Assembly (NCBI RefSeq): GCF_040802235.1
Contig: NC_133156.1
Span: 185,082,351 to 185,146,350, forward strand
Source of the DNA: Manis javanica
Taxonomy: Eukaryota; Chordata; Mammalia; Pholidota; Manidae
DNA: 64,000 nucleotides
Reading direction: 5' to 3'
The notes below the pieces were generated by a model that worked only from the letters and a program-made list of their open reading frames with translations, made no database searches and was not told where the DNA came from. This document shows positions 1 through 12,329 of this stretch, in pieces. A program made the translations under genes and the position numbers. How positions within the stretch are numbered: position 1 is the first letter of the stretch; each line of letters opens with the position of its first letter.

Positions 1-2029
1 TGGAGTCAAATGAAAACAAATTCAGGCAGGTGCCAGGTGCCTGCACGTGGGTAACACTTATCTTCACAGAGAGGTTTTCATCAGGTACCAGACAGCATTC
101 CCCAGCCTGTCAAGTTCAAAACCCTGATTCTTATTTTCAGCTTACTTTTTAATCTGGTGAGAACTTATTACTTAAAAAAGTATTTTAAAACATATAGAAA
201 GTCAGGGGGATTTTAAAGCTCTTGTCTTCCTGGGATTATGTTCCTCTAAGTTTTTGTGAGCTTGCTCCTACTTCCCTTCTAGCACCTTCTGGAGCAGGGC
301 ATTTGGGTCGTTTATGAGGAATTTGTATGGATTGCTTATGAGGATATTTGTATGGCATTCTAGGGTATGTTAAACAGTGAGGGCATTTCAATAAAATGGT
401 GGAAACAGTCATTACCTTTTCTGTATATTACATAGTTACAAAAATAAAGATAAAATGTAAAAAAAATAAAAAATTAAATTAAAAAACAAACCAAAGAAAA
501 TGAAATAAAAATTATGAAATGTTTAGCATCGCTTTAACTCCTTCTACCTCCATGAAATTTAAAGAAGGATTTGCTTTTTTTAAAAGGCTTCACAAGGAGT
601 ATATCTTAACATGTTAATTTATTCTAAAACAGAAAATAATAATAGAGTCACAGACTCAATACCATGGATCAGGGGCTCTCGAATACATTTTAAGAGGCAT
701 AAAAGCTGGAATTCATAGTTCTTTATAGAACTCCATGAAATATTGATATTCAGTAGACTCTTGGCATTCAAAAATTGAACATTCATGGTTTCAATTATTT
801 ATAAATGACCCCCAAATCCATTACATGCAGTAATTTATAAGTCTGCTGAGAAACAAATTTGTACTGTGCCAACTGCAAAGCTCATGAGCCAGAGCAAGTC
901 ACTGAAGTGGAGAGTGAGGGAACAGGCAAGATGCAAGGTGCTTTGTACTTTGAAGAAGTAGAAGGAAGGCAGAGGGCTCTATATTTTATAAGCACCTACA
1001 TGGCTTATTTCTTAGAATTAATGAAAAAAGTGAAGAATAAAGTGTGGGAGACTGGGGATTCGTGACAGAGGGGCCAGATTCCCTACACTGTAAAAATACA
1101 TGCTAGAGACCTCAGGGATTAAGGAGCATGAAGGTGACCTTGGTGCTTGGAGGAGGCTGGAATGTAATGTTAAGGCTACTGAAATAGTCTGTTAACTTAC
1201 CTAAAGAGTCATCCCTTCCCCTCAACCATCTGAAGTTTTAATGTACAAGACACAGGATAAAGAATATCCCCTAATACAAGTTCAATGAGGTAATTTGTTG
1301 TCTCCAAGTTGTGCTTGGAGAGAACATATGTACATAAATTGCCTTGTAAATCTTGTATTAAACTCATTACCCACATATTAAGGCCTAAACAATCCCAACC
1401 CACTCCTGCTTTCCCTCACTTTCCCCGGAAACAAACAAGTCCTGCAGTTTTGCTTCTTATACATTTCTCTAATCCAAAGTCTTTGTCTCAATGGTGCTAA
1501 ATGGCCAATCAGGAGCAAAGGACGTAGGGTTCTTTAATGTGGTAAACCAATACTGAGACACCTTACTTAAGAGATAGCTGTGTAATAAGAGTTATAGTCT
1601 TCCTCTCCCCTGCTATTTTCATTAAGAAATATGAATATAAGGCCACAGCAGGCAACTATATACAGAGAAATGATGATACTTCACAGCCAGCTTATTTGCT
1701 CCAGCAGTTCTTACTACAGGCCAAGTTGGACCTACCTTGGCCGTATGACTGGGAATGGCTCTCATTGCCAAAGCAACCACTTCCATATACTCTAAGTGGA
1801 ATGCTTCAAGTCTGCTTCCAAATGATCTGGATGTAACAGAACTCTCCCTTTAGCCTTCATCTGTATCTCCCTGTGAGACAGACTTTCACTTCCATCTACT
1901 AGACAGCTTTCATAGATACGCCCTGATTGGCTCAAACCAAACAAGTTCACCCCTCCCCAACGCTAAACCTACTGCTTCTCCTCTCTTCTGGTAAGAACAT
2001 TTTCAGTATCTTCTCAATATTCTGTGTCA

Positions 2030-2560
2030 TCAGGGTCTGTTAATTCTATCTCAACAATGTCTCCCACATCCATCTATTTCTTTCTGGTTCCAATGCTACC
2101 ATTCCAGTTCAGGCCTTCATTCCTTGTGGCCTCCTAGGACAGGTTATTAAGCAGTCCCTGCCTCCATCTTACACATTGTTGCTAGAGCTATCTTCCTGAC
2201 CATTTTACTCGCTTACTCAAAACCCCTTAAAAAGTCTCTGAGGTTGTAGTAGTTTCATGTATTTCTTTAGTCTGGCCTTCCCTGCCATCTGATTCATTCC
2301 CCAGTCTGCTTCAGTAGCTTCTTCCCCTGATCTTGCCCATCCATTTCCACGCAGATGTCCATATGTGCAAGCACACGACACTCCAGTGCAGACGCATCCA
2401 TATGGACCACACATGCTTTCCTGCCTCTGTGCCTTTGCTCGCACTGTGCGGTTCACTGACAGTTCTCTTCATCACTAACTCCACTTGCGCACATGCCAGC
2501 CATCTTGCAACAGCTCACTCAAAAGCCTCCTTCAAAGAGATTAAATAAGTCTTTCCTCTC
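2030..2560 (+). repeat. L2-like LINE fragment, degenerate
   Basis: Pyrimidine-rich text of the type found in L2 3' regions, including a passage resembling the L2 CCTGCCTCTGTGCCTTTGC stretch. Heavily decayed. Identity is from memory of the consensus, and the edges are uncertain. Confidence 0.4.
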
Positions 2561-2589
2561 CCCACTAAACATATGCCTTCCACCAAACT

Positions 2590-5500
2590 AATATAAACAG
2601 GTAAGCCAAGATATCTTTGGGAATAGGGCATCTACCCCCAAAAGAGTATACTGTGTATATATCTCCTATCCCTGAGTATATTTTGGGGATTGCTATCCTG
2701 CAGGGTCTATGGTTGCAGATCACTGAAGGTGAGTCCAGACTGAGAGTACGTGTGGTGAAGGCAGTTCTGAGGGAACATGCTAGGCACCCACCCATAGTTT
2801 TGCCTGTGCCTTGGTGGGTGACTAATATCAAACAATATAAACTGCCTGGAGGGCATAAAGAGATTGGAGAAACTCTCTAGGACCTGGAAAAGGTAGGTAT
2901 TTTAAAGCCCACCCATAGCCCTTTCAATTCCCCACTGTGACCAGTAAAAAAGTCAAATGGCTCCTAGTGTATGACTGCGGATTTCAGAGAACTGAATAAA
3001 GTCATACCCTCTATGCATGCTGCTGTCCCTCTATTGCAGGCCTGATGGATATCCTCAGCCATGAACTAGGAACATACCATTATATGGTAATCTTGCTAAT
3101 GCCTTCTTTTCATTGACATTGAGCAGGAAAGTCAGGAACAGTTTGCCTTCACGTGGGAAGGACAGCAATGGCCTTTCACCATCCTTCCACAGGGATACCT
3201 CCACAGCCCCAACATCTGTCATGGACTTGTAGCCCAGGACTTGGCTACATGGGAGAAGCCGTCAACAGTGTGGCTGTACCATTATATTGATGATGTCATG
3301 CTCACGTTCAATTCTCTTTCAGATCTACAAGGTGCAGCACCTAGACTGCTGCAACATCTACAGGAGAAAGGATGGGCTGTGAACAATACAAGGGTTCAGG
3401 GACCTGTTTTGTCTGTCAAATTCTTGGGGGTCATCTGGTCAGGTTAAGACCAAAGTTATACCAGAAGCAGGTATAGATAAAGCCCAGGCCTTTCCTACCC
3501 CTACAACTGTAGCATTGCTACAGGAGTTTTTGGGTCTTTTAGGCTACTGGGGAGTGTTTATCCTGCACTTGGCACAAATTCTGAAGCCCTTATACCAGTT
3601 GGTATGAAAGGGCATCAGGTGGGACTGGGATGAGACATGTGCATCTGCCTTTACTACAGCAAAACGGGCAGTTAAGGCTGTGCAGGCCTTGAATGTGATA
3701 GACCCATCAAGGCCCTGTGAGCTGGATGTTCATGTAACTGAAGATGGTTATGGCTGGGGTCTCTGGCAGCAGCTTGAATGAACTCACTAACCCGCTGGAT
3801 TCTGGTCACTACTCTGGAAAGGGGCAGAGGTATGATACACTTTGATAGAAAAACAACTGGCTGCTATATATCATGCCTTGCTGGCTATAGAACCCATCAC
3901 TGGAATGGCCCTAATAAAGGTAATAACCACCTATCCCATCTTGGGGTGGGTACGAAACTGGACCCAAAAGCCAAAGAGTGGTGTGGCACAAACACCCACA
4001 CTGGCCAAGTGGGGTGCTTACCTACAGTAGCATAGTGCCCTCTCTAGTAGCCCACTGAGTGAAGAACTCCAATGCTTATTGGGGCAGGTGACATATACTA
4101 GTGAAAAGCAGGAAGAACTTGCTTTTGAACGATTAGTAGCAGAAAGTCCCTATCGGGAGGGAAAAGCCCCTATACCTGAAGATGCATGGTACACAGATGG
4201 CTCCCACCGTGTGCAGCCCCCAAAATGGAGGGCCATAGCTTTGCATCCTAAGACTGAGACAATATGGATGGAAGATAGTGAGGGGAAGAGCAGCCAATGG
4301 GCAGAGTTGCGGGCTGTGTGGCTTGTGATCAGCCAGGAGCCCTCTCCTATAGTTGTCTGCACTGACAGCTGGGCTGTCTATCGGGGCTTGACCCTGTGGC
4401 TACCAACCTGGTACCATGCCAACCAGCTGGTTGGTCACGGACCCTTTTGCAGGCAAGAATTGTGGCAAGACTTAGGGCCTGTGGCCAGACTAAAATAATT
4501 ACAGTATACCATGTAACAGGTCATTTGCCATTGGCATCCCCAGGAAATGATGAAGCAGATAAACTGGCCCAGATACATTGGGTTAGAAGGAAAGCCTGCC
4601 TCTGATGTAGCCCAGTGGTTACATCAGCGTTTGTTGCATGTGGGGCAAAAGACAATGTGGACTTGCCTTTGACCTTAGAAGAAGTTAGTAGAGCCCGGCA
4701 AGAGTGTGTTGTGTGCTCCAAAAGGGACTTACACCAAGTTCCACAGCAACATGGGACAATAGCTAAGGGGCCTATACCCCTTGTCAGGTGGCAGATAGAC
4801 TATATTGGGTCTCTGTCTGTGTCAGAAAGATATTGGTATGCCATGACTTGTGTGGACACAGTTACTGGACTTCTGGTTGCTTTTCCTACTGGTTGTGCAG
4901 ACCAGCAGATGACCAAAAGAGGCCTGGAGTGTCTCTTTGCTGCCTATGACGGACCTCAGGTAACTGAGAGTGATCAGGGCACCCATTTTACTGAACATAC
5001 ACTGTAAAAATGGGTGTGACAGCTGGGAACCAAATGGGAGTTTCATGTGCCATACAATCCTACCACAACAGGAATGACAGAGAGGCACTATAGCTTGTTA
5101 AAGTCCAGACTAAAGTCAGGTTCCAACAGTCTGTGGGGATGGTCAGTCTGCTTATGGACTGTGCTCCGGCATTTGAATGAGAGATCCCGAAAGGGAGCCC
5201 TGAGCCCCATAGACATGTTAACACATATGGCTGCCTCCCCTATACAACTGCAAGTACAAACCAAGAAAGAATCACTGAAGCCAAGGTTCAGCCACCAGAA
5301 TAACATCTTGCTGCCAGCACCACCTGCACTGAACCCTGGAGACACAACTGAATGGATGTGGCCTTGGACCTTTCAACAAATGGACCAATGATGGCTGGCT
5401 CTCCTGGCACCTTGGGGACAAGGCCTGGAAGCTGGCCTCCTGTGTATTCCTGGACTAACAGCAGAGTGGCCCCCAAAGGTCACAGTAGTATATCCTGAAT

Positions 5501-5750
5501 GGCTAGAAGGTAGGAGCATCTTACCGGGGATTTATCATTACGCCAGTGCATGCACCTCCAGTAGCACTATATATAGACCCTTCAGTAACCCCCATGGGGA
5601 AAGGAGTAAAAGTATGGTATACTAGACCTGGAAGGGACCCCTTTCCTGCTACAGTCCTATCACAGGACCACTCTCTTGCAGGCATCCTACCTGATGGACA
5701 AGATTTGCCTATGTTGGTGCCATTAAAACATATGTCTTATCACCCCTAAG
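2590..5750 (+). pseudogene. Degenerate endogenous retrovirus pol (class III / ERV-L-like)
   Basis: An ancient proviral pol remnant lying antisense to APLF in intron 6. In order, the broken frames show the end of protease (about 2600-2830), the start of reverse transcriptase (about 2830-3060), the RT active site with a YIDD motif (3283-3294), the RT connection (about 3450-4030), RNase H with a TDGS catalytic aspartate near 4196 (about 4079-4600), and integrase. The integrase has a zinc-binding CxxC near 4705-4720, a first-aspartate region near 4798, a second in an SDQGT context near 4970 and the C-terminal part to about 5750. Many stops and frameshifts separate these pieces; for example, an in-frame TAA at 5005-5007 interrupts integrase. 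No gag or env is recognisable. The YIDD motif and direct run from pol into a possible LTR favour ERV-L over gamma- or betaretroviral groups, but the class is an inference. Non-functional. Confidence 0.85.
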
Positions 5751-5764
5751 ATCTTTGTGGATTG

Positions 5765-5850
5765 GGAACTTCCTCTGGCTTGAGGATTATTATAATTTTT
5801 GTTATTAGGAACCTCCTTTGGCTTGAGGATTATTATAACTTTTGCAACCT
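5765..5850. repeat. 43-bp imperfect tandem duplication
   Basis: Two adjacent copies starting at 5765 and 5808, both reading GGAAC-TCCT-TGGCTTGAGG and then ATTATTATAA. They lie just after the retroviral pol and before the possible LTR, so they may belong to the element's 3' untranslated part. Confidence 0.8.
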
Positions 5851-6130
5851 GTATCAAAATGTTGTTGTATCTTAATTTTTGTTATCCTCTGTTGCTGTTG
5901 TGGAATCTGGTTACAGTGCTCCAGTAGGCAATAAGCTACTATTGCACTAAATAGAGAGCTCGGCCCAGTGCTCTGTGTGGAAGCAGAGACACTAGTGCTT
6001 GACCTACCGCCAGAAGAACAAGCCAGGTAATAAACCCTTTCAGCCCAAAGAATGTTTTGCTGTCAATTTCTTTGGTCACATTGAATCCATAGCAAACTTG
6101 CCTGGGGCTGAAACCCTTGGCAAGACATTG
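5850..6130 (+). mobile_element. Possible 3' LTR of the ERV-L-like element
   Basis: Follows the end of pol directly and holds an AATAAA at about 6030 in LTR-like text ending near 6130. No second LTR was found upstream of pol and no target duplication could be defined, so both the boundaries and the call are tentative. Confidence 0.35.
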
Positions 6131-6149
6131 CTCTGACCAAAAGAATGCC

Positions 6150-6535
6150 ACAGAAATGACACTGTATCAGTTCCAGTCCTACGCCCTAAGAGACCTGGAA
6201 GCTTCTACTTTCACTACCTTGGGATCCAGCTGTCAGGTAAAGATACCTATAAAAGGTTATAATTTAGCTACTTAACAGATAAATGGAGAGAGGGAAGCCC
6301 AGCAAGCCCTCCATCAACCCTTGCTGAGGCACCTTCATGTGGTGACACCATCTTGGATGCTCCAGCCTCAACTGATCCAAGGTGAATGTAGCCCAGCTGA
6401 CACCAATAAGGTGCCACAAAAGAATCACCTTCCTGAGCCAGTCAACCCACAGAATTATAAGAAATAATAAATTATTGTTGTGTTAAGTCACAAAGTATGG
6501 GGTAGCTTCCTTCCCAGCAACAGACAGTTGATAGA
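6150..6535 (+). mobile_element. MLT1-type (ERVL-MaLR) solo LTR, degenerate
   Basis: The 3' part (about 6450-6535) reads ATAATAAATTATTGTTGTG followed by a TTAAG-CAC-AAG-TTTGGGGT-like stretch and a weak GCAACAGACAG end, as in MLT1 LTRs. The upstream part is diverged. Recognised from memory of the consensus. Confidence 0.6.
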
Positions 6536-6917
6536 CTTTGTAGTACTATTTTGCTTCATTTGCCTAAGTTAGGCTCCCTTCTGTCATTTTTAGAAGTCCT
6601 AATTAGGTTACATAAAGGAAATATGATCCTTTTCTTTAAAGTCAATAGGGTGAAGCACTTTCACTCTCAGATTAAACAATTACATAACTGGTAACGAGTT
6701 GGAATAAGGCATAAGGGAATTAATAAAAAAAATACTATTTCAGAGCAATTATCTTCATGATCAGAAGTTAGTAGCATCACAAACTTCTTGTAGACAGTCT
6801 AATATATATGGTAAAAAAATCCACTGGACCCAAAATGAAGAGACTTCCGTCTGAGGCCCAAGGCCTCTAGGAATGTGATCATGTGCCTCAATTTCCTCTA
6901 CTGAATGATGGAACATG

Positions 6918-7035
6918 AGTAGCTCTCAAGTTTGAGCACACATTAAAACTGTGGGAGCTTATTTAAAATAATGCTGATGCACGCACAGGCCCTACCAACC
7001 AACTGAATCGGCGTGTCAGAAATAGGGTCCAGTAA
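6918..7035. mobile_element. MER5-like hAT-Charlie fragment
   Basis: CTCTCAAGTTTGAGCACACAT followed by an AGCTT-TTAAAA and CTGATGCACGCACAGGCCC pattern resembles the non-autonomous MER5 family. Old and partial. Confidence 0.5.
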
Positions 7036-7765
7036 GAGGAAGGTAATTTCTGCCCTTCTCTCAACTTCCTTTTTCACTTTTCTCCAATAGAGTGTGATCA
7101 ATTCTTTCCAAGTAAACTGACCCAAGTCTACTCTGAAGGCCTGGTCAGTTGTCCATAGTTCTTTATAATTGGCAATCTTCTGTCATTAAGACTAAATAGT
7201 TGAGCCATCCTCTTTTTTTTTCTCATTTCTTTCTTCTTCACCTGGCTCTTCCCTGTAGACATCCCTTCAGGAGTAGCTACAGCCCATGTTGACTGAAACT
7301 GGGCACAGATGGAGGTGAGGCTTGGAAAGTCTAAGCCAACCTTTCTGGCCCGGCTTTACCCAAGAGCCCTGCATAAGGGATTATAAAAGGTTATAAAATC
7401 TTGAGTCTTGTTTATGCTGTTTTTAAAAGAAGCAAAATCTCCCTCCAAAACCCAAGCGAAGAAAGAGCTATTGGCCAAGAAGAGCTCAGGCATTCCTGGG
7501 ACCTGGCTGAATACGCCTTGATGTCATCAAAATCTCACAAATACTTAGACTATCTTGGATCTGTTTACTGCTCCTCTCTACAGTTCATCAAGAAGACATG
7601 AAGTTTTACTTTTGATTATCAAACTTTATGGGCTGAGATAAACATAGTAAAATATGTATACTACAGATTTTCTTCTGAAAAAAATAATTTCTCTTCTTTG
7701 GAAAAAGTCATATTAATATGTCCAGAAAGCAGAGCATATTGGGGCTCAAAATGAAATGAGGTTTA

Positions 7766-7963
7766 TCTTAGTAAGTTTTTATGGTCAATATATATGAGTC
7801 AGAAAACATTTTGTTTCATTTATTAAACCTGACTCTGTAAGTAGGCAAAGGAGTTGAGTCTGAGTCTTAGTAAGTTTTTATGGTCAATATATATGAGTCA
7901 GAAAACATTTTGTTTCATTTATTAAACCTGACTCTGTAAGTAGGCAAAGGAGTTGAGTCTGAG
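7766..7963. repeat. Exact 99-bp tandem duplication (2 copies)
   Basis: Copies at 7766-7864 and 7865-7963 are identical base for base as printed, each running from TCTTAGTAAG to GAGTTGAGTCTGAG. No simple repeat or known transposon unit is apparent. Identity of the copies implies a very recent duplication or an assembly artefact. Confidence 0.95.
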
Positions 7964-8762
7964 GTGGGCTGGATCTTCCCTAATGGAAGAGGAAGCAGGA
8001 ATGAGGGGAGAACTCTAAACGCTCTGACCCTCTGGAATGGCTGATGGCATTTCAGTCATTCCACTGCACATTACTCTAAAGCCATCCTACTCCTTTGGCT
8101 CTTGCTTAGACAAAAAGACGGGGATTGACACAGCTCAGCTATGGGTCTATAAAGATCATGAAAACTGTCATCTAAAGCCACCCTTCTCCTGAGAGGAGGA
8201 ATACCTGATCTCTCCTCTCCTCTCTTCTTAAAAGCATCCATTAAAAGACCTCATTTTCTCTAAGTACTCACTGTTAAAGAATGCTGAAGTCAGCCAAATC
8301 ATTCTAGTGAGTTAGCAGAAACTGAAGGAGGGAGGAGAAGCTTTATAAATACAGTGAATTAGCCCAGAAATAATCCTGCAGTGGGCTACTAAGAACTAGC
8401 CCATCAGTTGTTGTTCTCCTCATGCTGATCAAGAAAAAGGTGGTTACATGCAGTCTCACAATGACCAATGAAACTAGAAGAAATCAGGTTTTCAGAATGA
8501 AGTTACCAGTTATAACCAGAGTCAAGTGGTCTCCATTGTGTATCCAGCCTGAAATTTTCTAAATTAGCTTTATTTTCTACAATGCAAGTACTACATTAGT
8601 TTCATCAAGCCAAAAATTCTGGGTTAGTTTTTTATCTTCATAAACCTATTACTGAAAAGCTGTTTTGGTTTTCCTTGCTGTATACAACATATAATTAGTT
8701 CCTATATATAACACTTGATGATGAAAACAAATAATCAAATAATGAATTTTTTATAAAATCAC

Positions 8763-8947
8763 CTTGGATGAAATGATAGACTCTTCCTGATCAGCATTTT
8801 TGCACTTTTTTCCTGTGTCTTGCTCTGCTGATGTACTTTCTGAACTTCCTGATGGAATTAATCGCTTTCTTCCTTGTTGTGTTATGTTTACTTGGCTTTT
8901 ATCTTTGCAGACTCCTTCTTTTCCACTTCCCTGGATTACATTATCAT
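8763..8947 (-). CDS. APLF: APLF coding exon 6 (disordered linker)
   Basis: A 185-nt exon that completes codon 207 and codes residues 208-268, including DNVIQGSGKEGVCKDKSQ and later SGSSESTSAEQDTG. It ends EESIISSK at a phase 0 donor, AAG|GTGATT (from 8762). The acceptor is TTTAAG (ending at 8948), preceded by a T-rich tract. This is a Ser/Gln/Glu-rich linker with no fold that I recognise. The spliced junction reads SG-DD-NV, whereas I remember SGGNV in human, so this species seems to have one extra residue or a shifted acceptor. The remaining exons, carrying the two PBZ zinc fingers and the acidic histone-binding tail, must lie left of position 1; I did not find them in 1-8700. Confidence 0.92.
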
Positions 8948-9819
8948 CTTAAACACACATATAAAAAGAAAAAGAAAATTACCTCCTGTACCTACAAATG
9001 TCAATAACTCATAAAACTATGAACACTGAGAAACAGATCAAAATAATACACATTTAAAATATAAAAAATTATCAGTTCAAATTGGAGGAAAGGCTGTATT
9101 ATTATAAATGATATAGAGAAAATTAGCTTTTCATTTGGAAAAAAATAATATCAGAGCACTACTTCATATCATATTTGTAAATACATTTCTATTGAACTAA
9201 TAATCAATATAAAAATTCAAACTATTAAGGCATTTGAAGAAAATATGGGGACAATAGTTTTATTACTTCTGGGAGGTTTTATTAAGATGAAAGGGAACCT
9301 ATAGATCTATCTAGAATAAAAACAAAAAATATTTTTAAGCAGAAGACTATAAACAAAGTCAGAGGCTGATAGCACACTGGCAAACAATATACTGGGAGAT
9401 ATTATCTGTCACACTTAGAAAAGATAGACAGTTTTAAATAATTGTTTATTAGTAACAAAAAAAGAAGGTCAAACAAAGAAATCTGGGACTTTGTACATGA
9501 CATACTACAGAAGAATAAGTGAAAACAGCCAATAAACATATGGCTGTTCCTGGGTGTTTCATTCTTTTTTACTGGCCTAACTTACCTACTCCTATGCCAG
9601 AACTATCAACTACGAAAAGGCATCAGACCCAGATTGTGATATGGAAAGATTCTATAATGGAACAGGTATTTTCATTCCTCAAACTGTTCTTGAACAGATA
9701 CAGAAACCCTCCAAATTCATTTTATACAACACTGACATAGCTTTAAGGCTAAAATCTGACATAGATGGCACATATGAAAAAAAATACTAACACTTATGAA
9801 TACAGCTACAAATGTCCTA

Positions 9820-10330
9820 AACTAAATATAAGCAAGTTTAATCTAACAGAACATATAAATAATAAGCTCAAGCGATAATCAACTTATTCAAAGAACCCAA
9901 GCATGGTACATCAGGAAATCTACTAATATCATTAATTATATTAAAACACATGAAAATGTAGGACTATTTCTACACCAAAATTTTTTCAAAGAATTCATTA
10001 TTCTTTAAAAAAAAGTAAAAATAAAAATGCCAATCATACTAGATCTTGAAATACTAACAGATTTCCTGTTAAAATCAAGGACAAGACACAGATGCCAATC
10101 TTACCCATTTTTATTTAAAATTTATAGGGTCTAGCTCATTAAATAAGACAAGGAAATATTTTTTAAAGCAGTAGGTAGAAGAGCCAGAATTATCATAATT
10201 CTATAGTATGATTGCACAGCTAGAAAACTCAAGCGGCTCAGTAACTGTTAGAACTAATTATAGAATTTAGCATTGCTGGAAATAAAATATATAAATTAAA
10301 TAGTACTCTAAGTAAATTTTGAACTATAGT
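9820..10330 (+). mobile_element. Old L1 ORF2 (reverse transcriptase) fragment
   Basis: Decayed sequence that follows the L1 ORF2 order: a passage like the CATGGTACATCAGGAAATC region, then GGACAAGACACAGATGCC, then TTTATAGGGTCTAGCTCATT, which tracks the part after the L1 RT active site. No open frame remains. Confidence 0.55.
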
Positions 10331-10959
10331 CAAAACAATGCCAGTTCAATATTTATAGTTGCATCAAGTGGTCATACAGAACAAAATCAGAGTACAAAAT
10401 TAAATGCAAACCAAATGGTTTGGAGACTACTTCAGTCTTTATCAGCATGTGCCACTTTTCATGACTCCATGTTGGAGAATTAGAAGATGGGAGAAAAAAT
10501 GTACTACAGAGCAGCATGATACCTGTGAAAAGATAAAGCTCCTTTTTCAATCTAGCAAGAGTGTCATGACCTAGGAATCACATGTAGGGAAACCTTAGGC
10601 CTGGAAGGAGACAGCTGGAAGCCAAGGAGGGGAGGCTCTCAAAGCTGTTGCCCAAATATATTCACTTCCCAATCACTAAGGGACATGGAGAAATTTTAGC
10701 CCAGGCCTGAGAAACTCATGATAATGTCCAAGGGCTAGTACCTGGGGACCCAGAAAAATAAAATAAACTAGACTATACTGGTTGAAAATGAAAACGTTAG
10801 TAGCTTAATCAAATACATACACAGTAATCATTCACATACATTTAAGGATTAAACCAAGAGTTCAACTGAGAAAAGATCCAGGAGAGAATGTAATGGCTTA
10901 TTAGAAGAGAAAAATAAATAAAACACACCAGAACATGTAGAGGGTAAATCTAGGTGGCT

Positions 10960-11090
10960 GTATGGTGATAAGGATCAGAGCATGAGTTCATAGAGTCACA
11001 CAGGCTTTTATTATGTGATCTTGGATAAGTCATTTAATATCAATTAACATTACCTGTCCTGTACCTAAAGACACAGAAGGTTCCAAAATA
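10960..11090 (+). repeat. MIR SINE, degenerate
   Basis: Contains GAGTTCATAGAGTCACACAGG and TGATCTTGGATAAGTCATTTA, which follow the MIR core and its TGTGACCTTGGGCAAGT box. Confidence 0.55.
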
Positions 11091-12032
11091 TCAAATTGGT
11101 TTCAGGTAATTTTAACAGGTAATTTAATCTATGAACAAAATACAGCACTAAAACTGCAAAAGACATAAGAAAGTAACCTATATCTAAATGAGCCTAAAAT
11201 GTATGTTGGAAATCGAATTTTAAAATCTCTTGTGTTGGTCTACTGACCTGGATGACTTATTACTTAAACAAACCAGTAAGACAGTAACAATAACAATAAC
11301 TACACAGCAGAAAAAGTCTAATTACTTAAACTTTTAATTGGCTGTATGTTAAGTAATAAGCTTATATTTCTAAATCTTTCTGTCATTAAAGGAATTAAGT
11401 AACCTAACCCTGGTCTTACAAGTACTCCCCCAAAATCTAAGTATATAGAAGACATGCCTTAATCCACAGACTTTTTAATCTTATTTTGAAGCTTTAGCAT
11501 TTTAAGTACATTGTGTATTATATAATATTTCTGTCCATACCAATGTAAAATTACTCTTATTTGCATTTCAAGGTGAAGTGCCCAAAAAGGTGCTTCATAC
11601 TTTAAATGGTACATCTATCAAGTGAAAGTTAATAGCTATTTATAATTTGAAGCAAATTATATTTTGATTATAATCAATATACTAGTGGCCACAGAAGCAG
11701 TTATAAATAGTGTAACAGAAGCAGTTATAGTATAAAACAACTCTGAGAGAAAAGGACTTATTTGCAGGAAGGCAGTTCACATTGGTCTGATTTTTGGTCA
11801 GGTATAGTTATTCTTCTGCTATTAGAGAAAGTACCCTACTGAGGGACAGTGCCTCCCCCCCTTCAGTTATCATCTCCTAATCCCTACTTTCTTCCTGCAA
11901 ATTAAGGATTATCACACTTAATGAGAAATGTTACTGATAAAAATATATTAAACATGCAATAATAGGAGATGGGGGAACTAAAAACCACTGTCCTGGAATA
12001 AAACCTTGCCAGGAAATCCTAGGTGTAGATAC

Positions 12033-12048
12033 AAAAAAAAAAAAAAAA
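12033..12048. repeat. Poly-A tract
   Basis: A run of 16 A; no retroposon was identified attached to it. Confidence 0.9.
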
Positions 12049-12329
12049 GTTCTCCAGATTAAATGACACCTCCCTCAACACAAAATAGGTAACTTATTTT
12101 TCCCACAAGGTCACTCTGATCTTACTATATATAATCCTACTATATATATAGCATAAAAAGGAATATTCTGTACATAGCATATTTGGTCAAAAGCTTTAGA
12201 AGACTCTTAGAGCAGTAGCATTAGTAGTAATGGTAGTAGCATTCAACTAAATAACACATTCAATTGTGCTGCTAATTTATAGAAGAATATTCAGAATAAA
12301 ACGGCAGAGTAGCTTCACTGAAATAATTA

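Larger units (their letters stand above)
1..8762 (-). other. APLF: APLF intron 6, partial
   Basis: Intronic DNA downstream of exon 6 that runs off the left edge. 1-2030 is AT-rich with an A-rich stretch near 455-510 and no gene or repeat that I can identify. The rest holds an L2-like fragment, a degenerate retroviral pol with a possible LTR, a MaLR-type LTR, a MER5-like fragment and a 99-bp tandem duplication, each listed separately. 7140-7765 and 7964-8762 show nothing recognisable. Confidence 0.75.

Noticed and set aside
1..8762. APLF exon 7 and the PBZ zinc-finger exons
   Set aside because: I looked on the minus strand for their Cys/His-rich and acidic coding and did not find them; they are expected left of the window.
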